A DNA stretch of 64,000 nt, taken from positions 1,054,001 through 1,118,000 of the forward strand of contig NZ_LGIT01000009.1 of assembly GCF_001187865.1 (NCBI RefSeq), in the 5' to 3' direction. Below, piece by piece: positions 25,658-35,260 of the stretch (position 1 is the first letter of the stretch; each line of letters begins with the position of its first letter). The position numbers were made by a program, and so were the translations under genes. Below the pieces are notes generated by a model that worked only from the letters and a program-made list of their open reading frames with translations, did no database searches and was not told the origin of the DNA. The DNA is from Klebsiella sp. RIT-PI-d. Lineage in GTDB: Bacteria > Pseudomonadota > Gammaproteobacteria > Enterobacterales > Enterobacteriaceae.

Positions 25658-27121
25658 TTATTTATTGGCGGGGGCGTGGTCCGGCGCCAGACGCTGAATA
25701 GCCTCCACCCGCTTGCGTACGCCGAACCAGCCTGCAACCAGCAGAATGGCAATCAGCGGCAGAGAAGCGATGGTCCAGGTGCCGTTCGGATAATCAAAAG
25801 CCATCAGCACCAGAACGCTTAATAAAAACAGCAGGGTAAGCCAGGAGGTAAACGGCGCGCCGGGCATTTTGAAGCCGACGTCGGGGGTTTTGCCTTCTTT
25901 GATGGCTTTTCGCAGCCGCATCTGGCAAACCACAATAAATCCCCATGAGGCGATGATGCCGATTGATGCGACGTTAAGCACAATCTCAAAGACCTGTGAG
26001 GGCACCAGATAGTTCAGAAACACGCCGATCACATAGATAAACAGCGTCGCCAGTATCCCGGCGTAGGGCACCTGCTGACGGCTCATTTTCGACATAAACG
26101 ACGGTGCTGAACCGCCCATCGACATGGAGCGTAAAATGCGGCCGGTACAGTAAAGACCGGAGTTCAGACTCGACAGCGCCGCCGTCAGCACCACGATGTT
26201 CATGATACTGCCAATATAGGGTACGCCAAGCTTTGAGAAGAAGGTGACAAACGGGCTTTGCCCCGCCTGATAGGCATTCCACGGTAATAACAGCACCAGC
26301 AGCACCACCGATCCGACGTAAAAAAGCCCGATGCGCCAGATCACGCTATTGATAGCTTTTGGTACCATGGTCTGCGGATCTTTACATTCTCCTGCCGCCG
26401 TGCCAACCAGTTCAATGGAGGCAAACGCAAATACCACGCCCTGGACCAGCACCAGCGCCGGCAGCAGGCCGTGCGGGAAGAAGCCGCCGTTGTCGGTGAT
26501 CAAATGAAACCCGGTTGTACCGCCGTCAAGCGGTTTACCGCTGCCGAGAAATACCGTGCCGACCACGAGGAACAAGACAATCGCCAGCACTTTGATCAGC
26601 GCAAACCAGAACTCCATTTCGGCAAACCACTTTACGCCAATCATGTTCATGGTGCCGACAATGGCCAGCGCGCCGAGCGCAAATACCCACTGTGGAACAT
26701 CACCGAACGCGCCCCAGTAGTGCATATAGAGCGCCACCGCCGTAATGTCCACAATCCCGGTCATCGCCCAGTTAACAAAGTACATCCAGCCTGCCACATA
26801 GGCCGCTTTTTCGCCGAGAAACTCGCGGGCATAAGAAACAAAACTGCCGCTGGAGGGGCGGTGCAGGACTAACTCGCCCAGCGCCCGCAATATGAAGAAA
26901 GAGAAAATGCCGCAGACCAGATAGACAATCGCCAGCGAGGGGCCAGCCATTTGTAAACGGGCACCCGCGCCCAAAAATAGCCCGGTACCGATAGCGCCGC
27001 CGATAGCAATCATCTGTACCTGGCGGTTGCCCATCGCTTTGTGGTATCCCTCTTCATGCGAGTTTAGCCACCGGCGTTTTGCGGCATGTTGCTCAGCCGG
27101 GGTGTGTTCAGTTGTGTTCAT
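25658..27121 (-). CDS. ansP: L-asparagine permease (APC family)
   Basis: 487 aa with twelve predicted membrane helices, matching AnsP of E. coli and Salmonella. The amino acid permease signature GNRQVQMIAIGGAIGTGLFLGAG lies near residue 31, with the conserved charged cytoplasmic N terminus before it. It imports asparagine by proton symport across the inner membrane. It sits at the usual place after yncE. Confidence 0.93.
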   Translation of the reverse strand: MNTTEHTPAEQHAAKRRWLNSHEEGYHKAMGNRQVQMIAIGGAIGTGLFLGAGARLQMAGPSLAIVYLVCGIFSFFILRALGELVLHRPSSGSFVSYAREFLGEKAAYVAGWMYFVNWAMTGIVDITAVALYMHYWGAFGDVPQWVFALGALAIVGTMNMIGVKWFAEMEFWFALIKVLAIVLFLVVGTVFLGSGKPLDGGTTGFHLITDNGGFFPHGLLPALVLVQGVVFAFASIELVGTAAGECKDPQTMVPKAINSVIWRIGLFYVGSVVLLVLLLPWNAYQAGQSPFVTFFSKLGVPYIGSIMNIVVLTAALSSLNSGLYCTGRILRSMSMGGSAPSFMSKMSRQQVPYAGILATLFIYVIGVFLNYLVPSQVFEIVLNVASIGIIASWGFIVVCQMRLRKAIKEGKTPDVGFKMPGAPFTSWLTLLFLLSVLVLMAFDYPNGTWTIASLPLIAILLVAGWFGVRKRVEAIQRLAPDHAPANK

Positions 27122-27375
27122 GAATTTTCCTGTTTTACCTGTCCAAATCCTGCAAGGATGTGCTGATGCCCCGGGACGCTTCTCATTATTCTGAGGATGA
27201 GATAGCGCCGCAGAGGGCGAAACATCCTACACTTATCATCAGGATGGCGTAAAGACAGTCTGCCGCTGAAAACGGCAGCTCAGGAAAGAAAGGCGCAGTT
27301 ATTGACGGATTTCACCGCTATGCTGAATGCAGAAAATAAAAATCAGGGTTTCGGATATTCATCGTTTAAACAGGT

Positions 27376-27684
27376 TTATAGCGTTTTTTGATAAGCGCGT
27401 AGCGCATTTTTCGGCGGGTTTTCGGATATTAATTCAAACAGTACCCGGATAGCGTCCTCTTGTTTGCCGAGGGAAGACAGACATAACGCAAAGAAAGGAA
27501 TAACGTCTGACGCGTCAGGCCAGGCGCGGCGGAATTGTAAAAAAAGATCTTCTGCTTTATGTCGTTTACCGAGACACCAATGGCGTATTTGCATTTTCTG
27601 GCAGTACAAATGTAAATAAATTGTTTCTCTTAGCGGCTCCAGAATTTTAATAATGCGGGTATGTCCTCGAAAGCGAGCCTGCAA
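27376..27684 (-). CDS. Small helical TPR-like protein, up to 102 aa, unknown function
   Basis: The ORF opens with TTG at 27684; an ATG at 27594 would leave 72 residues. No strong ribosome site is seen at either. The sequence is entirely helical. Its C-terminal half has the look of a tetratricopeptide repeat (FFALCLSSLGKQEDAIRVLF followed by ELISENPP). It faintly recalls small type III secretion chaperones of the YscG type, but no secretion genes are nearby. The surrounding 27.2-27.7 kb is AT-rich compared with the neighbours. It is divergent from the monooxygenase operon, with one base between the TTG and the next ATG, so the shorter form is more comfortable for promoter space. Confidence 0.5.
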   Translation of the reverse strand: MQARFRGHTRIIKILEPLRETIYLHLYCQKMQIRHWCLGKRHKAEDLFLQFRRAWPDASDVIPFFALCLSSLGKQEDAIRVLFELISENPPKNALRAYQKTL

Positions 27685-27685
27685 T

Positions 27686-28687
27686 ATGTCTTATTTATTA
27701 AGTATTCTGGATAAAAGCCCCGTGGCGGAAGGCGAAAATGCCACCCAGGCGCTGGCGCGCACATTAACACTGGCGCAACATGCCGAAGCCTGGGGATATC
27801 ATCGTTTCTGGATAGCCGAGCATCATAATACCGCTCAACTGGCCAGCCCCTCCCCGGAGCTGGTTATTGCCTGGCTTCTTGGCCAGACCCGACGTATTCG
27901 GGTTGGCTCTGGCGGGGTGATGTTGCAGCACTACAGTCCGTATAAAGTGGCTGAAAACTTCAATTTGCTGGCCTCTATTGCGCCGGGACGGGTCGACCTC
28001 GGAGTGGGAAAAGCGCCGGGCGGCCTGCCGAATGCCACGCGCGTTCTTCAGCAGGGCAGTCATGCAGACGAAAAAGGACGTTTTGACGATCGGCTGGCGC
28101 AGCTGGATAACTGGTTGTCCCTGACCCGGGAAGATGATGAGGCCAGCGTGCTGGCCACGCCGATCCCGACCCAGCGTCCGCAGGGATTTCTGCTGGGGGC
28201 CAGCGTGCAGAGCGCCAGACTGGCCGCGTCGCTGGACTGGGATTTTGTTTTTGCCGCGCATTTGAATGGCGATAAAGCGCTGCTGCGCGAGGTCATCGCC
28301 GCCTGGCGAGCCGTCAGTCGCAGACCGGTGATTGTTGCCGTGCAGGCAATTGTCGCCGACGACACTACCCGGGCGGCAACGCTGGCGCAGCAGGTTGAGA
28401 TCTGGGGCGTGGAGCTTGAAAACGGTCAGCGCGTGACCGTGGGCAGTGAAGCCCAGGCGCAGGCGTTTGTACGCCAGGCGCAAAGTCCGGCGATCCATAT
28501 AGCCCGCCGCGAATCGTCGTTATTGCACGGCACCGCGGAACAGGTGCTGGCCCAGCTTGACGCGCTGCACACCGCGTTCGGCATTGACGAATTTATCATT
28601 GATACGCCGGTGGCCGAGGGTGAGGCGCGGATCAACTCTCTGCGTTTACTGGCGGATGCGCGTGTCGTCGCGGAGGTTGCGCCATGA
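27686..28687 (+). CDS. Luciferase-like flavin-dependent monooxygenase (MsnO8-type LLM)
   Basis: A 333-aa bacterial-luciferase-fold protein beginning MSYLLSILDKSPV, the typical N terminus of the MsnO8 subgroup. Core motifs are seen: WIAEHHNTAQLASPSPE, IRVGSGGVMLQHYSPYKVAENF and RVDLGVGKAPGG. Members use reduced FMN and oxygen. It is the first gene of an operon of eight and overlaps the next gene by ATGA. Position and partners equal YtmO in the B. subtilis ytm operon, which oxidises S-modified cysteine derivatives. The substrate here is inferred, not shown. Confidence 0.86.
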   Translation: MSYLLSILDKSPVAEGENATQALARTLTLAQHAEAWGYHRFWIAEHHNTAQLASPSPELVIAWLLGQTRRIRVGSGGVMLQHYSPYKVAENFNLLASIAPGRVDLGVGKAPGGLPNATRVLQQGSHADEKGRFDDRLAQLDNWLSLTREDDEASVLATPIPTQRPQGFLLGASVQSARLAASLDWDFVFAAHLNGDKALLREVIAAWRAVSRRPVIVAVQAIVADDTTRAATLAQQVEIWGVELENGQRVTVGSEAQAQAFVRQAQSPAIHIARRESSLLHGTAEQVLAQLDALHTAFGIDEFIIDTPVAEGEARINSLRLLADARVVAEVAP

Positions 28688-29805
28688 CCTTCAGCCAGCA
28701 ATTAATCGACTGGCGGCGCGAACTGCACCAGCATCCGGAACTTTCTCTCGAAGAGGTCGCTACCACTGCACGCCTGAGTGACTGGTTGCAGGCAGGCAAT
28801 ATCCGCCTGCTGCCCTATGCGCTCAAAACCGGCGTGGTGGCGGAAATTGGCCAGGGAGAAAAAGCGATTGCCCTGCGTGCGGATATTGACGCACTGCCCA
28901 TCCATGAAGCCACTACTGTCCCGTTTCGCTCGCAGAACGCCGGAGTTATGCACGCCTGCGGTCACGATATTCACAGTAGCGTCATGCTGGGTGCCGCGCT
29001 GCTATTGAAACAAAAAGAAGCCCAGCTGCCGGGGCGGGTGCGAATTTTATTTCAGCCTGCCGAGGAAAATTTCGCCGGGGCCAAAGCGCTGATCCGCGCC
29101 GGGGTGCTGGAGGGTATTTCGGCGATATTCGGCATGCATAATGAGCCGGGACTACCGGTAGGGCACTTTGCTACCCGTGGCGGCGCGTTTTATGCCAACG
29201 TCGACCGCCTGGTGATCCGCATTACCGGCAAAGGTGCGCACGCTGCCCGGCCTCATGAAGGGCGTGATGCGATCCTGCTTGCCAGTCAACTGGTTACGGC
29301 GCTCCAGAGTGTTGCCAGCCGCGAAGTGAATACGCTTGATTCAGTCGTGCTTAGCGTGACGCGCATACAGGGCGGGAATACCTGGAATGTGCTGCCTGAA
29401 AGCGTTGAACTGGAAGGGACTCTGCGCACCCATCGCATTGAAGTTCAACAGCGGGTGAAGGCCCGGGTCGATGAAATCGCCGCCGGATTTGCCCTCGCGT
29501 TTGGCGCACAGATCGACGTTACCTGGTACGCCGGGCCGACGGCGCTGGTGAATGATGAGCGCTGGGCGGCCTTTTCTCACGATGTAGCGCAGCAATCGGG
29601 TTATCACACCGATCCTGCCGACCTGCATATGGGCGGTGAAGATTTTGCCGTCTATCTCCAGCACATTCCCGGCGCGTTTGTCAGTATCGGCAGCGCCAGC
29701 GATTTTGGCTTACATCATCCGGCGTTTAATCCGGACGAAGCGCTGATTGCACCTGCCGCGCACTATTTTGCGTCGCTGGCCGAGCGCGCATTACATCATA
29801 TTTAA
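28684..29805 (+). CDS. M20-family amidohydrolase / N-acyl amino acid deacylase
   Basis: The 373-aa metallopeptidase-fold enzyme has the M20D metal-binding residues: Cys/His in [13 protein letters not shown] near residue 93, the Glu pair in [11 protein letters not shown] near 126, His in [10 protein letters not shown] near 156 and a final His in LHHPAFNP near 345. Members hydrolyse N-acetyl amino acids. In the yxe/ytm sulfur operons the equivalent enzyme (YxeP/YtnL) frees cysteine from N-acetylcysteine. It starts by 4-base overlap with the upstream monooxygenase gene. This context supports a deacetylation step. Confidence 0.88.
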   Translation: MTFSQQLIDWRRELHQHPELSLEEVATTARLSDWLQAGNIRLLPYALKTGVVAEIGQGEKAIALRADIDALPIHEATTVPFRSQNAGVMHACGHDIHSSVMLGAALLLKQKEAQLPGRVRILFQPAEENFAGAKALIRAGVLEGISAIFGMHNEPGLPVGHFATRGGAFYANVDRLVIRITGKGAHAARPHEGRDAILLASQLVTALQSVASREVNTLDSVVLSVTRIQGGNTWNVLPESVELEGTLRTHRIEVQQRVKARVDEIAAGFALAFGAQIDVTWYAGPTALVNDERWAAFSHDVAQQSGYHTDPADLHMGGEDFAVYLQHIPGAFVSIGSASDFGLHHPAFNPDEALIAPAAHYFASLAERALHHI

Positions 29806-29831
29806 TTTTTGCTTCAGGGGTAGGGGGAACT

Positions 29832-31145
29832 ATGTCCAGAGAACGGCAATTGCGTCTTGGCACGATTTTACATGGCGCGTCGGGAAATATGTCAGCCTGG
29901 CGTCATCCGACAGCGCTAGCGGATTCCAGTATTAATTTTGAGTTCGTCAGACAGACTGCGTTAAAGGCGGAAGAGGGCAAGCTCGATTTTTTATTCGTCG
30001 CCGACGGTTTATATATCAATGAGAAATCGATCCCACATTTTCTGAATCGTTTTGAGCCGCTGACCGTGCTTTCCGCGCTGGCCAGCATTACCCGCCATCT
30101 GGGGCTGGTCGGTACGCTATCGACCTCTTACAGCGAGCCGTTCACCACCGCGCGGCAATTTGCCAGTCTGGATCATCTAAGCCAGGGCCGCGCAGGCTGG
30201 AATGTAGTGACCTCGCCGCTGGAAGGCTCGGCGAAAAACTTTTCCCGGGCGCAGCATCCCGAGCATGCGCTGCGTTACCGCATCGCCGATGAATATCTTG
30301 AAGTGGTTAAAGGCCTGTGGGATTCCTGGGAAGAGGACGCGTTCGTGCGCAATAAAGAGAGCGGCCAATTTTTTGATCCGGCTAAGTTGCACACCCTCAA
30401 TCATCACGGTGATTTTTTTCAGGTGGCTGGGCCGCTGAACATTGGCCGCACGCCACAGGGGCGACCAGTCATTTTCCAGGCAGGCGCTTCTGAAGACGGT
30501 AAAAAACTGGCCGCCCGCCATGCAGATGCCATTTTTACCCATCATGAAACCCTGGAAGAGGCGCAGGCATTTTACCAGGACGTGAAGCATCAGCTGGAGG
30601 GGCAAGGTCGTCGCGCCGATGAACTGCATATATTCCAGGGCGTCAGCATTATTGTCGGTGATGATGCAGCGGATGTTGAACATCAGTATCAGACCACCGC
30701 GGCGCTGGTGTCGATTGACGATGCGCTGAATTATCTTGGTCGCTATTTCGAACATCACGATTTCAGCCAGTATCCGTTGGACGCGCCGTTCCCGGATATC
30801 GGTGACTTAGGGCAAAACAGTTTTCGCAGCACCACGGATGAAATCAAACGCAGCGCGCGGGAACGCCAGTTGACCTTGCGTCAGGTGGCGCTGGAAGCTG
30901 CCAGCCCGCGCCCGCGTTTTTCCGGTACAGCCGACGAGGTTGCTGACGGGCTGCAACGCTGGTTCGAGGCGCGCGCGGCCGACGGATTTATCATTCAGGG
31001 CGGTACGCCCGATACCTTTGCACATTTTGTCGATCGCGTGGTGCCTATCTTGCAGGCGCGCGGCCTGTTCCGTCGGGATTATCCCGGCAGCACGCTGCGT
31101 GAGAGCTTTGGCCTGGATCTGCCCGTTAACTCATTTACACAATAA
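29832..31145 (+). CDS. NtaA/SnaA/DszA-family FMNH2-dependent monooxygenase (YxeK/YtnJ-like)
   Basis: 437 aa, full length for the NtaA/SnaA/SoxA/DszA group. N-terminal [20 protein letters not shown], the [12 protein letters not shown] segment and the [19 protein letters not shown] active-site region are all typical. The family needs FMNH2 supplied by a separate flavin reductase, which is not encoded nearby. B. subtilis YxeK in this family cleaves the C-S bond of N-acetyl-S-(2-succino)cysteine. Combined with a deacylase and an acetyltransferase, the same chemistry is the leading hypothesis here. Confidence 0.88.
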   Translation: MSRERQLRLGTILHGASGNMSAWRHPTALADSSINFEFVRQTALKAEEGKLDFLFVADGLYINEKSIPHFLNRFEPLTVLSALASITRHLGLVGTLSTSYSEPFTTARQFASLDHLSQGRAGWNVVTSPLEGSAKNFSRAQHPEHALRYRIADEYLEVVKGLWDSWEEDAFVRNKESGQFFDPAKLHTLNHHGDFFQVAGPLNIGRTPQGRPVIFQAGASEDGKKLAARHADAIFTHHETLEEAQAFYQDVKHQLEGQGRRADELHIFQGVSIIVGDDAADVEHQYQTTAALVSIDDALNYLGRYFEHHDFSQYPLDAPFPDIGDLGQNSFRSTTDEIKRSARERQLTLRQVALEAASPRPRFSGTADEVADGLQRWFEARAADGFIIQGGTPDTFAHFVDRVVPILQARGLFRRDYPGSTLRESFGLDLPVNSFTQ

Positions 31146-31159
31146 TAAGAGACAACGCT

Positions 31160-32092
31160 ATGTACAAAACATCACTGGTTCTGGCGCTTGCGCTGGCATG
31201 GAGTTCCGTGGGGCTGGCAAAAGAAGTCACCATTAATGGCACCGGCGTTAGCCTGGAGGCCAACAAAACGCCTGTTCACAGCGCGAAAAATCCCGCGGCC
31301 ATCGCGCAACTGCCCGCGAATTATCATTTTGCCGTACCGGGCAAACTGACCGTGGCGGTAGCCGCGCTGAACTCGCCTCCGTTAACGGTTTTCGCCGATG
31401 ACAATAAAACGCTGATGGGCAGCGAAGTCGACATTGCACGGCTGGTCGCCGACAGTTTAGGACTGGAGTTAAACGTGGTGCCTGCCTCCTGGGAAGACTG
31501 GCCGCTCGGGGTGGCGTCAGGCAAATATGATGCGGCAATCAGCAATATTACGGTGACTAAAGAACGCAAAGAGAAGTTCGATTTTGCTACTTACCGTAAA
31601 GATTCACTGGGTTTCTACGTTAAATCCACCAGCCCGATAAAGCAGATTGAGAAAGCAGAAGATATTCCCGGACTGCGCATTATTGTCGGCTCAGGCACCA
31701 ATCAGGAAGCGATCCTGCTGGCCTGGAATGAGGCCAACCTGAAGAAAGGGCTGAAACCCTTTATTCCGGTCTATACCAAAGATGACGCCGCGCAGACGCT
31801 GGCGATCCAGTCCGGGCGCGCCGACGCTTTCTTCGGTCCCAATGTGATTGGCGCATGGAAAGCGGAACTGACCGGTAAAACCCGGCTGGTGGGCAGTGTC
31901 GACGGCGGCTGGCCTAAGGCTGCGCATATTGCCGTCACGCTTAAAAAAGGCAGCGGGCTGGTTACGCCGGTGCAGACGGCTCTGAACGGGGTCATTCAAA
32001 GCGGCGATTACGATAAAGTTTTGAAACGCTGGGGAGAAAGCGTTGAGCGCATTGCCCGGTCGGAAATTAACCCGGCAGGACTTGGCGACTGA
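31160..32092 (+). CDS. Amino-acid ABC transporter substrate-binding protein 1
   Basis: A 310-aa periplasmic binding protein of the SBP_bac_3 (polar amino acid) family with a signal peptide to about residue 20 (SSVGLA). Family features: LTVAVAALNSPPLTVF, GSEVDIARLVADSLGLEL, WEDWPLGVASGKYDAAISNI and KEKFDFATY. It is paralogous to the last gene of the operon, sharing the WEDWPLG, KEKFDFATYR and VKSTSPI segments. Together they resemble the YtmJ/YtmK pair of B. subtilis, which serve an import system for sulfur amino acids. Confidence 0.9.
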   Translation: MYKTSLVLALALAWSSVGLAKEVTINGTGVSLEANKTPVHSAKNPAAIAQLPANYHFAVPGKLTVAVAALNSPPLTVFADDNKTLMGSEVDIARLVADSLGLELNVVPASWEDWPLGVASGKYDAAISNITVTKERKEKFDFATYRKDSLGFYVKSTSPIKQIEKAEDIPGLRIIVGSGTNQEAILLAWNEANLKKGLKPFIPVYTKDDAAQTLAIQSGRADAFFGPNVIGAWKAELTGKTRLVGSVDGGWPKAAHIAVTLKKGSGLVTPVQTALNGVIQSGDYDKVLKRWGESVERIARSEINPAGLGD

Positions 32093-32102
32093 GGTGCGTA
32101 AC

Positions 32103-32609
32103 ATGAGTGATTATTTTCGCGATATTTCCCCGGACGCTGCCGAACTTCAGCCAGTTATCGAGGGCTTATTTGCTGATTACGCTGCACGTTATGGCGATTA
32201 TTTTTCCCGTGATGCCGAGGTTGAAATCAGCGAACACTATCTTGCGCCACAGGGGGTATTTCTGGTGCTGGAGCGTGAAGGCGAGATTATTGCTACCGGC
32301 GCCTACAAACCGTTTGACGATCGTACAGCCGAAATTAAGCGCATCTGGACCCATCCGCGCCTGCGCCAGCAGGGGCTGGCGGGCCGTGTGGTTCAGGAAC
32401 TGGAGCGACGTGCGCTCCAGGCAGGGTATAGCCATATTTATCTGACTACCGGCTTTCGTCAGCCGGAAGCGGTCCGACTGTATCTGAGCCTGGACTATAC
32501 CCCGCATTTTGATCTGACGCGCGATCCGCACGAGTACAGCCTGCCGCCTTATGACGGGCGGCTGCGCTTTAGCAAACTATTATCAGCCCGCCTGAGTAAG
32601 AGTGCCTGA
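32103..32609 (+). CDS. GNAT N-acetyltransferase
   Basis: 168 aa starting at ATG 32103 with GAGGTG upstream; starts inside the preceding gene are less likely. The acetyl-CoA binding loop is IWTHPRLRQQGLAGRVVQEL near residue 80. The C-terminal fold is YLTTGFRQPEAVRLYLSLDYT. Small GNATs placed inside sulfur operons (YxeL, YtmI/SnaA) acetylate the S-modified cysteine before oxidation. The context suggests the same job here; the sequence alone shows only a GNAT. Confidence 0.86.
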   Translation: MSDYFRDISPDAAELQPVIEGLFADYAARYGDYFSRDAEVEISEHYLAPQGVFLVLEREGEIIATGAYKPFDDRTAEIKRIWTHPRLRQQGLAGRVVQELERRALQAGYSHIYLTTGFRQPEAVRLYLSLDYTPHFDLTRDPHEYSLPPYDGRLRFSKLLSARLSKSA

Positions 32610-32618
32610 GGAGTCAGT

Positions 32619-33548
32619 ATGAAAAGCGCTGAAAAAATTAAAGTGGTTCCGGCCCGCTATCCGCTACGTACTGCGGGGGCGCTGGTCGCCCTGTTTGTAC
32701 TGGCAGCAGTGATCCAGTCCGTTGCGTTCAATCCACGCTGGGAATGGGCGGTCTTCGCCCGCTGGTTCTTTGACCCGGTGATCCTCGAAGGACTCGGACA
32801 AACGCTGTTATTAACCCTGATTGGCACGGTATTGAGCGTGATACTGGGCGGGATGCTGGCGCTGGCGCGGCTCTCATCGTCATGGCTGTTAAACAGCCTG
32901 GCGTGGAGTTACATCTGGCTATTTCGCTCATTACCGCTGATTGTCGTGCTGATTATTCTGTATAACTTCTCGTATCTCTACGACACCCTGTCGCTCGGTA
33001 TTCCCTTTACGCAGATTGCCTGGGGGAAATATGAAACCATCAATGTGCTGGGGCAATTTTCCACCGCCGTGGTAGGGCTGACGCTGGTACAAAGTGCCTA
33101 TACGGCGGAAATCATTCGCGGTGGTTTTTTAGGCGTCGATCATGGTCAGTATGAAGCCGCCGCCGCGCTCGGTCTTCCGGCCTGGCGACGCACCGTGCGG
33201 ATTATTCTGCCGCAGGCGCTGCGCACCATTCTTCCCGCCGGGTTTAATGAAATCATTAGCCTCGCTAAAGGCACAGCAATGGTTTACGTCCTGGCCATGC
33301 CGGAACTGTTCTACACCATTCAGATGATCTACAACCGCACTCAGGAAGTGATCCCTCTGCTAATGGTCGGCGCGGTCTGGTATCTGGCGATCACCAGCGT
33401 GCTGTCGCTGATCCAGTATCTGGTTGAGCGCTGGATGGCCCGCAGCGAGCGGCGTTCGGCGATTAATCCGGCGCCGCTTCCCCGCAGCATTTCAACTTCA
33501 TCCGTTGTTTCATCATCGCAGGAGCCTGCCCATGCCCACCTCTCCTGA
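32619..33548 (+). CDS. Amino-acid ABC transporter permease
   Basis: 309 aa with about six membrane helices. It contains the cytoplasmic coupling motif EAAAALGLPAWRRTVRIILPQALRT-like region near residue 180, characteristic of His/Glu/Gln-type (HisM/GlnP) permeases. It is the sole permease in the operon, so it presumably homodimerises. Its N terminus is somewhat longer than HisM. The 3' end overlaps the ATPase start by 17 bases. Confidence 0.92.
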   Translation: MKSAEKIKVVPARYPLRTAGALVALFVLAAVIQSVAFNPRWEWAVFARWFFDPVILEGLGQTLLLTLIGTVLSVILGGMLALARLSSSWLLNSLAWSYIWLFRSLPLIVVLIILYNFSYLYDTLSLGIPFTQIAWGKYETINVLGQFSTAVVGLTLVQSAYTAEIIRGGFLGVDHGQYEAAAALGLPAWRRTVRIILPQALRTILPAGFNEIISLAKGTAMVYVLAMPELFYTIQMIYNRTQEVIPLLMVGAVWYLAITSVLSLIQYLVERWMARSERRSAINPAPLPRSISTSSVVSSSQEPAHAHLS

Positions 33549-34308
33549 AGGTCATATCTCCATTACCGGCGTCAGTAAATATTTTGGCCGCCACAAAGCG
33601 CTGAATGACGTCACGCTTGATATTGCGCCGGGCACCGTCACCGTGATCCTCGGACCGTCAGGATCGGGAAAGTCGACGCTGCTGCGAACCATTAATCACC
33701 TCGAACGCGTTGACGAGGGATTTATTCAGATTGACGGTGAGTATATCGGCTATCGCTTACAGGGTGACAAGCTGTATGAGCTAAAAGAAAAAGAGATCCT
33801 GCGCCAGCGAATTAACGTTGGGTATGTCTTTCAGAATTTTAATTTATTCCCGCACCTCACGGTGCTGGAAAATCTGATTGAGGCTCCCGTTGCTCACCGT
33901 CAGCTGCGGCGGCGGGACGCGGTAGCGCGCGCTTATGAACTACTGGATATCGTCGGGCTTCGGGATAAAGCCGATGCCTGGTCGCGGCATCTCTCTGGCG
34001 GACAACAGCAGCGCATTGCTATCGCCCGCGCGCTGGCCCTACGTCCACGGGTCATGCTTTTCGATGAACCGACCTCAGCGCTGGATCCAGAGCTGGTGGG
34101 AGAAGTCCTGGATGTTATCAAAAAGCTGGCCCGTTCCGGCACCACGCTGGTGGTGGTCACCCATGAGATTGGTTTCGCGCGCGAGGTAGCCGATCAGGTG
34201 GTGTTTATGGTCGATGGAAAAATCGTCGAGCAGGGTAGTAGCGAGCAGGTTCTTAATCACCCGCAGCATCCGCGCACCCGTCAGTTCTTATCAAAGGTAT
34301 TGTCATGA
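33532..34308 (+). CDS. Amino-acid ABC transporter ATP-binding protein
   Basis: 258 aa from ATG 33532, preceded by GCAGGAG; the frame is open earlier but those starts lie inside the permease gene. Walker A GPSGSGKST near residue 41, Q-loop YVFQNFNLFPH, signature LSGGQQQR and Walker B MLFDEPTSALDPE are all intact. It belongs to the GlnQ/HisP group and overlaps the permease gene by 17 bases and the following binding-protein gene by four. Confidence 0.93.
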   Translation: MPTSPEGHISITGVSKYFGRHKALNDVTLDIAPGTVTVILGPSGSGKSTLLRTINHLERVDEGFIQIDGEYIGYRLQGDKLYELKEKEILRQRINVGYVFQNFNLFPHLTVLENLIEAPVAHRQLRRRDAVARAYELLDIVGLRDKADAWSRHLSGGQQQRIAIARALALRPRVMLFDEPTSALDPELVGEVLDVIKKLARSGTTLVVVTHEIGFAREVADQVVFMVDGKIVEQGSSEQVLNHPQHPRTRQFLSKVLS

Positions 34309-35198
34309 AATATACGCTTCTGGCGCTTATCGTATTAAGCGCTTCGACTCTGGCGAACAGTACCCCGGATTTGAAAGCTAATGAACAGCCGCTACCGGTC
34401 ACGCGTGATGAGACGGCCATTGCCCGTATTCCGGCGAATTACCGCTTTGTTGAACCGGGAACGCTGACGGTGGCTATTTCTGCGCTTAATTCGCCGCCGC
34501 TGGCCCTGTTGGCGAGCGATAACCGGACCCGTATTGGTAGCGATCCGGATATTGCCCGCCTGCTGGCCAAAAGCCTTGGCCTGAATCTGAAGCTGGTGCC
34601 AGTCGCATGGGAAGACTGGCCGCTGGGGATTTCCTCCGGGCGCTATGATGTCGCCCTGGTCAATATTGCGGTCACGGAGCAGCGCAAAGAGAAATTTGAT
34701 TTCGCCACCTACCGCGACGATCATCTGGCGTTTTCGGTTAAATCCACCAGCCCGATAACGCACATTAATAAGGCAGAAGATCTCGCCGGAATGAAAGTGA
34801 TTGTCGGCTCAGGTACCAATCAGGAACGCATCCTGCTTAGCTGGAATGCGGAAAATGAACAGGCCGGGCGTCAGCCTGCGCAGCCGATCTATTTAACCGA
34901 TGATGCCTCAGGCAATCTGTATATTCAGTCCGGACGCGCGGATGTGATTTTTGGCCCACAGTCTGTGGCGTCGTATAAAGCCGCATTAACAGGCAAAACC
35001 CGGGTAGCAGGGCTGGGACCGAAAAAGGCGTCGGTAGCGACTACGACTAAAAAAGGCAATGGTCTGGTCAATGCATTGCAGGCGGCGCTAAACGGCGCGA
35101 TTGCACGCGGTGAGTATCAGCAGGTACTGGCACGATGGGGGGAGCAGGGCGAGGCGGTTTCAGCTTCACAAATTAATCCGCCGGGGATCACCTGGTAA
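34305..35198 (+). CDS. Amino-acid ABC transporter substrate-binding protein 2
   Basis: A 297-aa SBP_bac_3 protein with a short signal peptide (MKYTLLALIVLSASTLANST). It is clearly a paralogue of the 31160-32092 protein, sharing NYRFVEPGTLTVAISALNS, VAWEDWPLGISSGRYD and IIVGSGTNQE-type segments (here VIVGSGTNQERILL). ATG overlaps the ATPase stop by four bases. Two binding proteins with one permease suggest two related ligands or a shared transporter. It is the last gene of the operon; a hairpin follows. Confidence 0.9.
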   Translation: MKYTLLALIVLSASTLANSTPDLKANEQPLPVTRDETAIARIPANYRFVEPGTLTVAISALNSPPLALLASDNRTRIGSDPDIARLLAKSLGLNLKLVPVAWEDWPLGISSGRYDVALVNIAVTEQRKEKFDFATYRDDHLAFSVKSTSPITHINKAEDLAGMKVIVGSGTNQERILLSWNAENEQAGRQPAQPIYLTDDASGNLYIQSGRADVIFGPQSVASYKAALTGKTRVAGLGPKKASVATTTKKGNGLVNALQAALNGAIARGEYQQVLARWGEQGEAVSASQINPPGITW

Positions 35199-35208
35199 CG
35201 GCAAAAAA

Positions 35209-35243
35209 ACGCTGTTCCGGGGAGTTCAGACCTGGAACAGCGT
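35209..35243. terminator. Terminator between convergent operons
   Basis: A 10-bp stem ACGCTGTTCC/GGAACAGCGT with a 15-base loop. On the minus strand it is followed by seven T, so it is a good terminator for the MFS-talarate dehydratase operon. It also lies 10 bases past the last gene of the sulfur operon on the plus strand. Confidence 0.75.
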
Positions 35244-35260
35244 GGCGAAAGTTCGCCATA

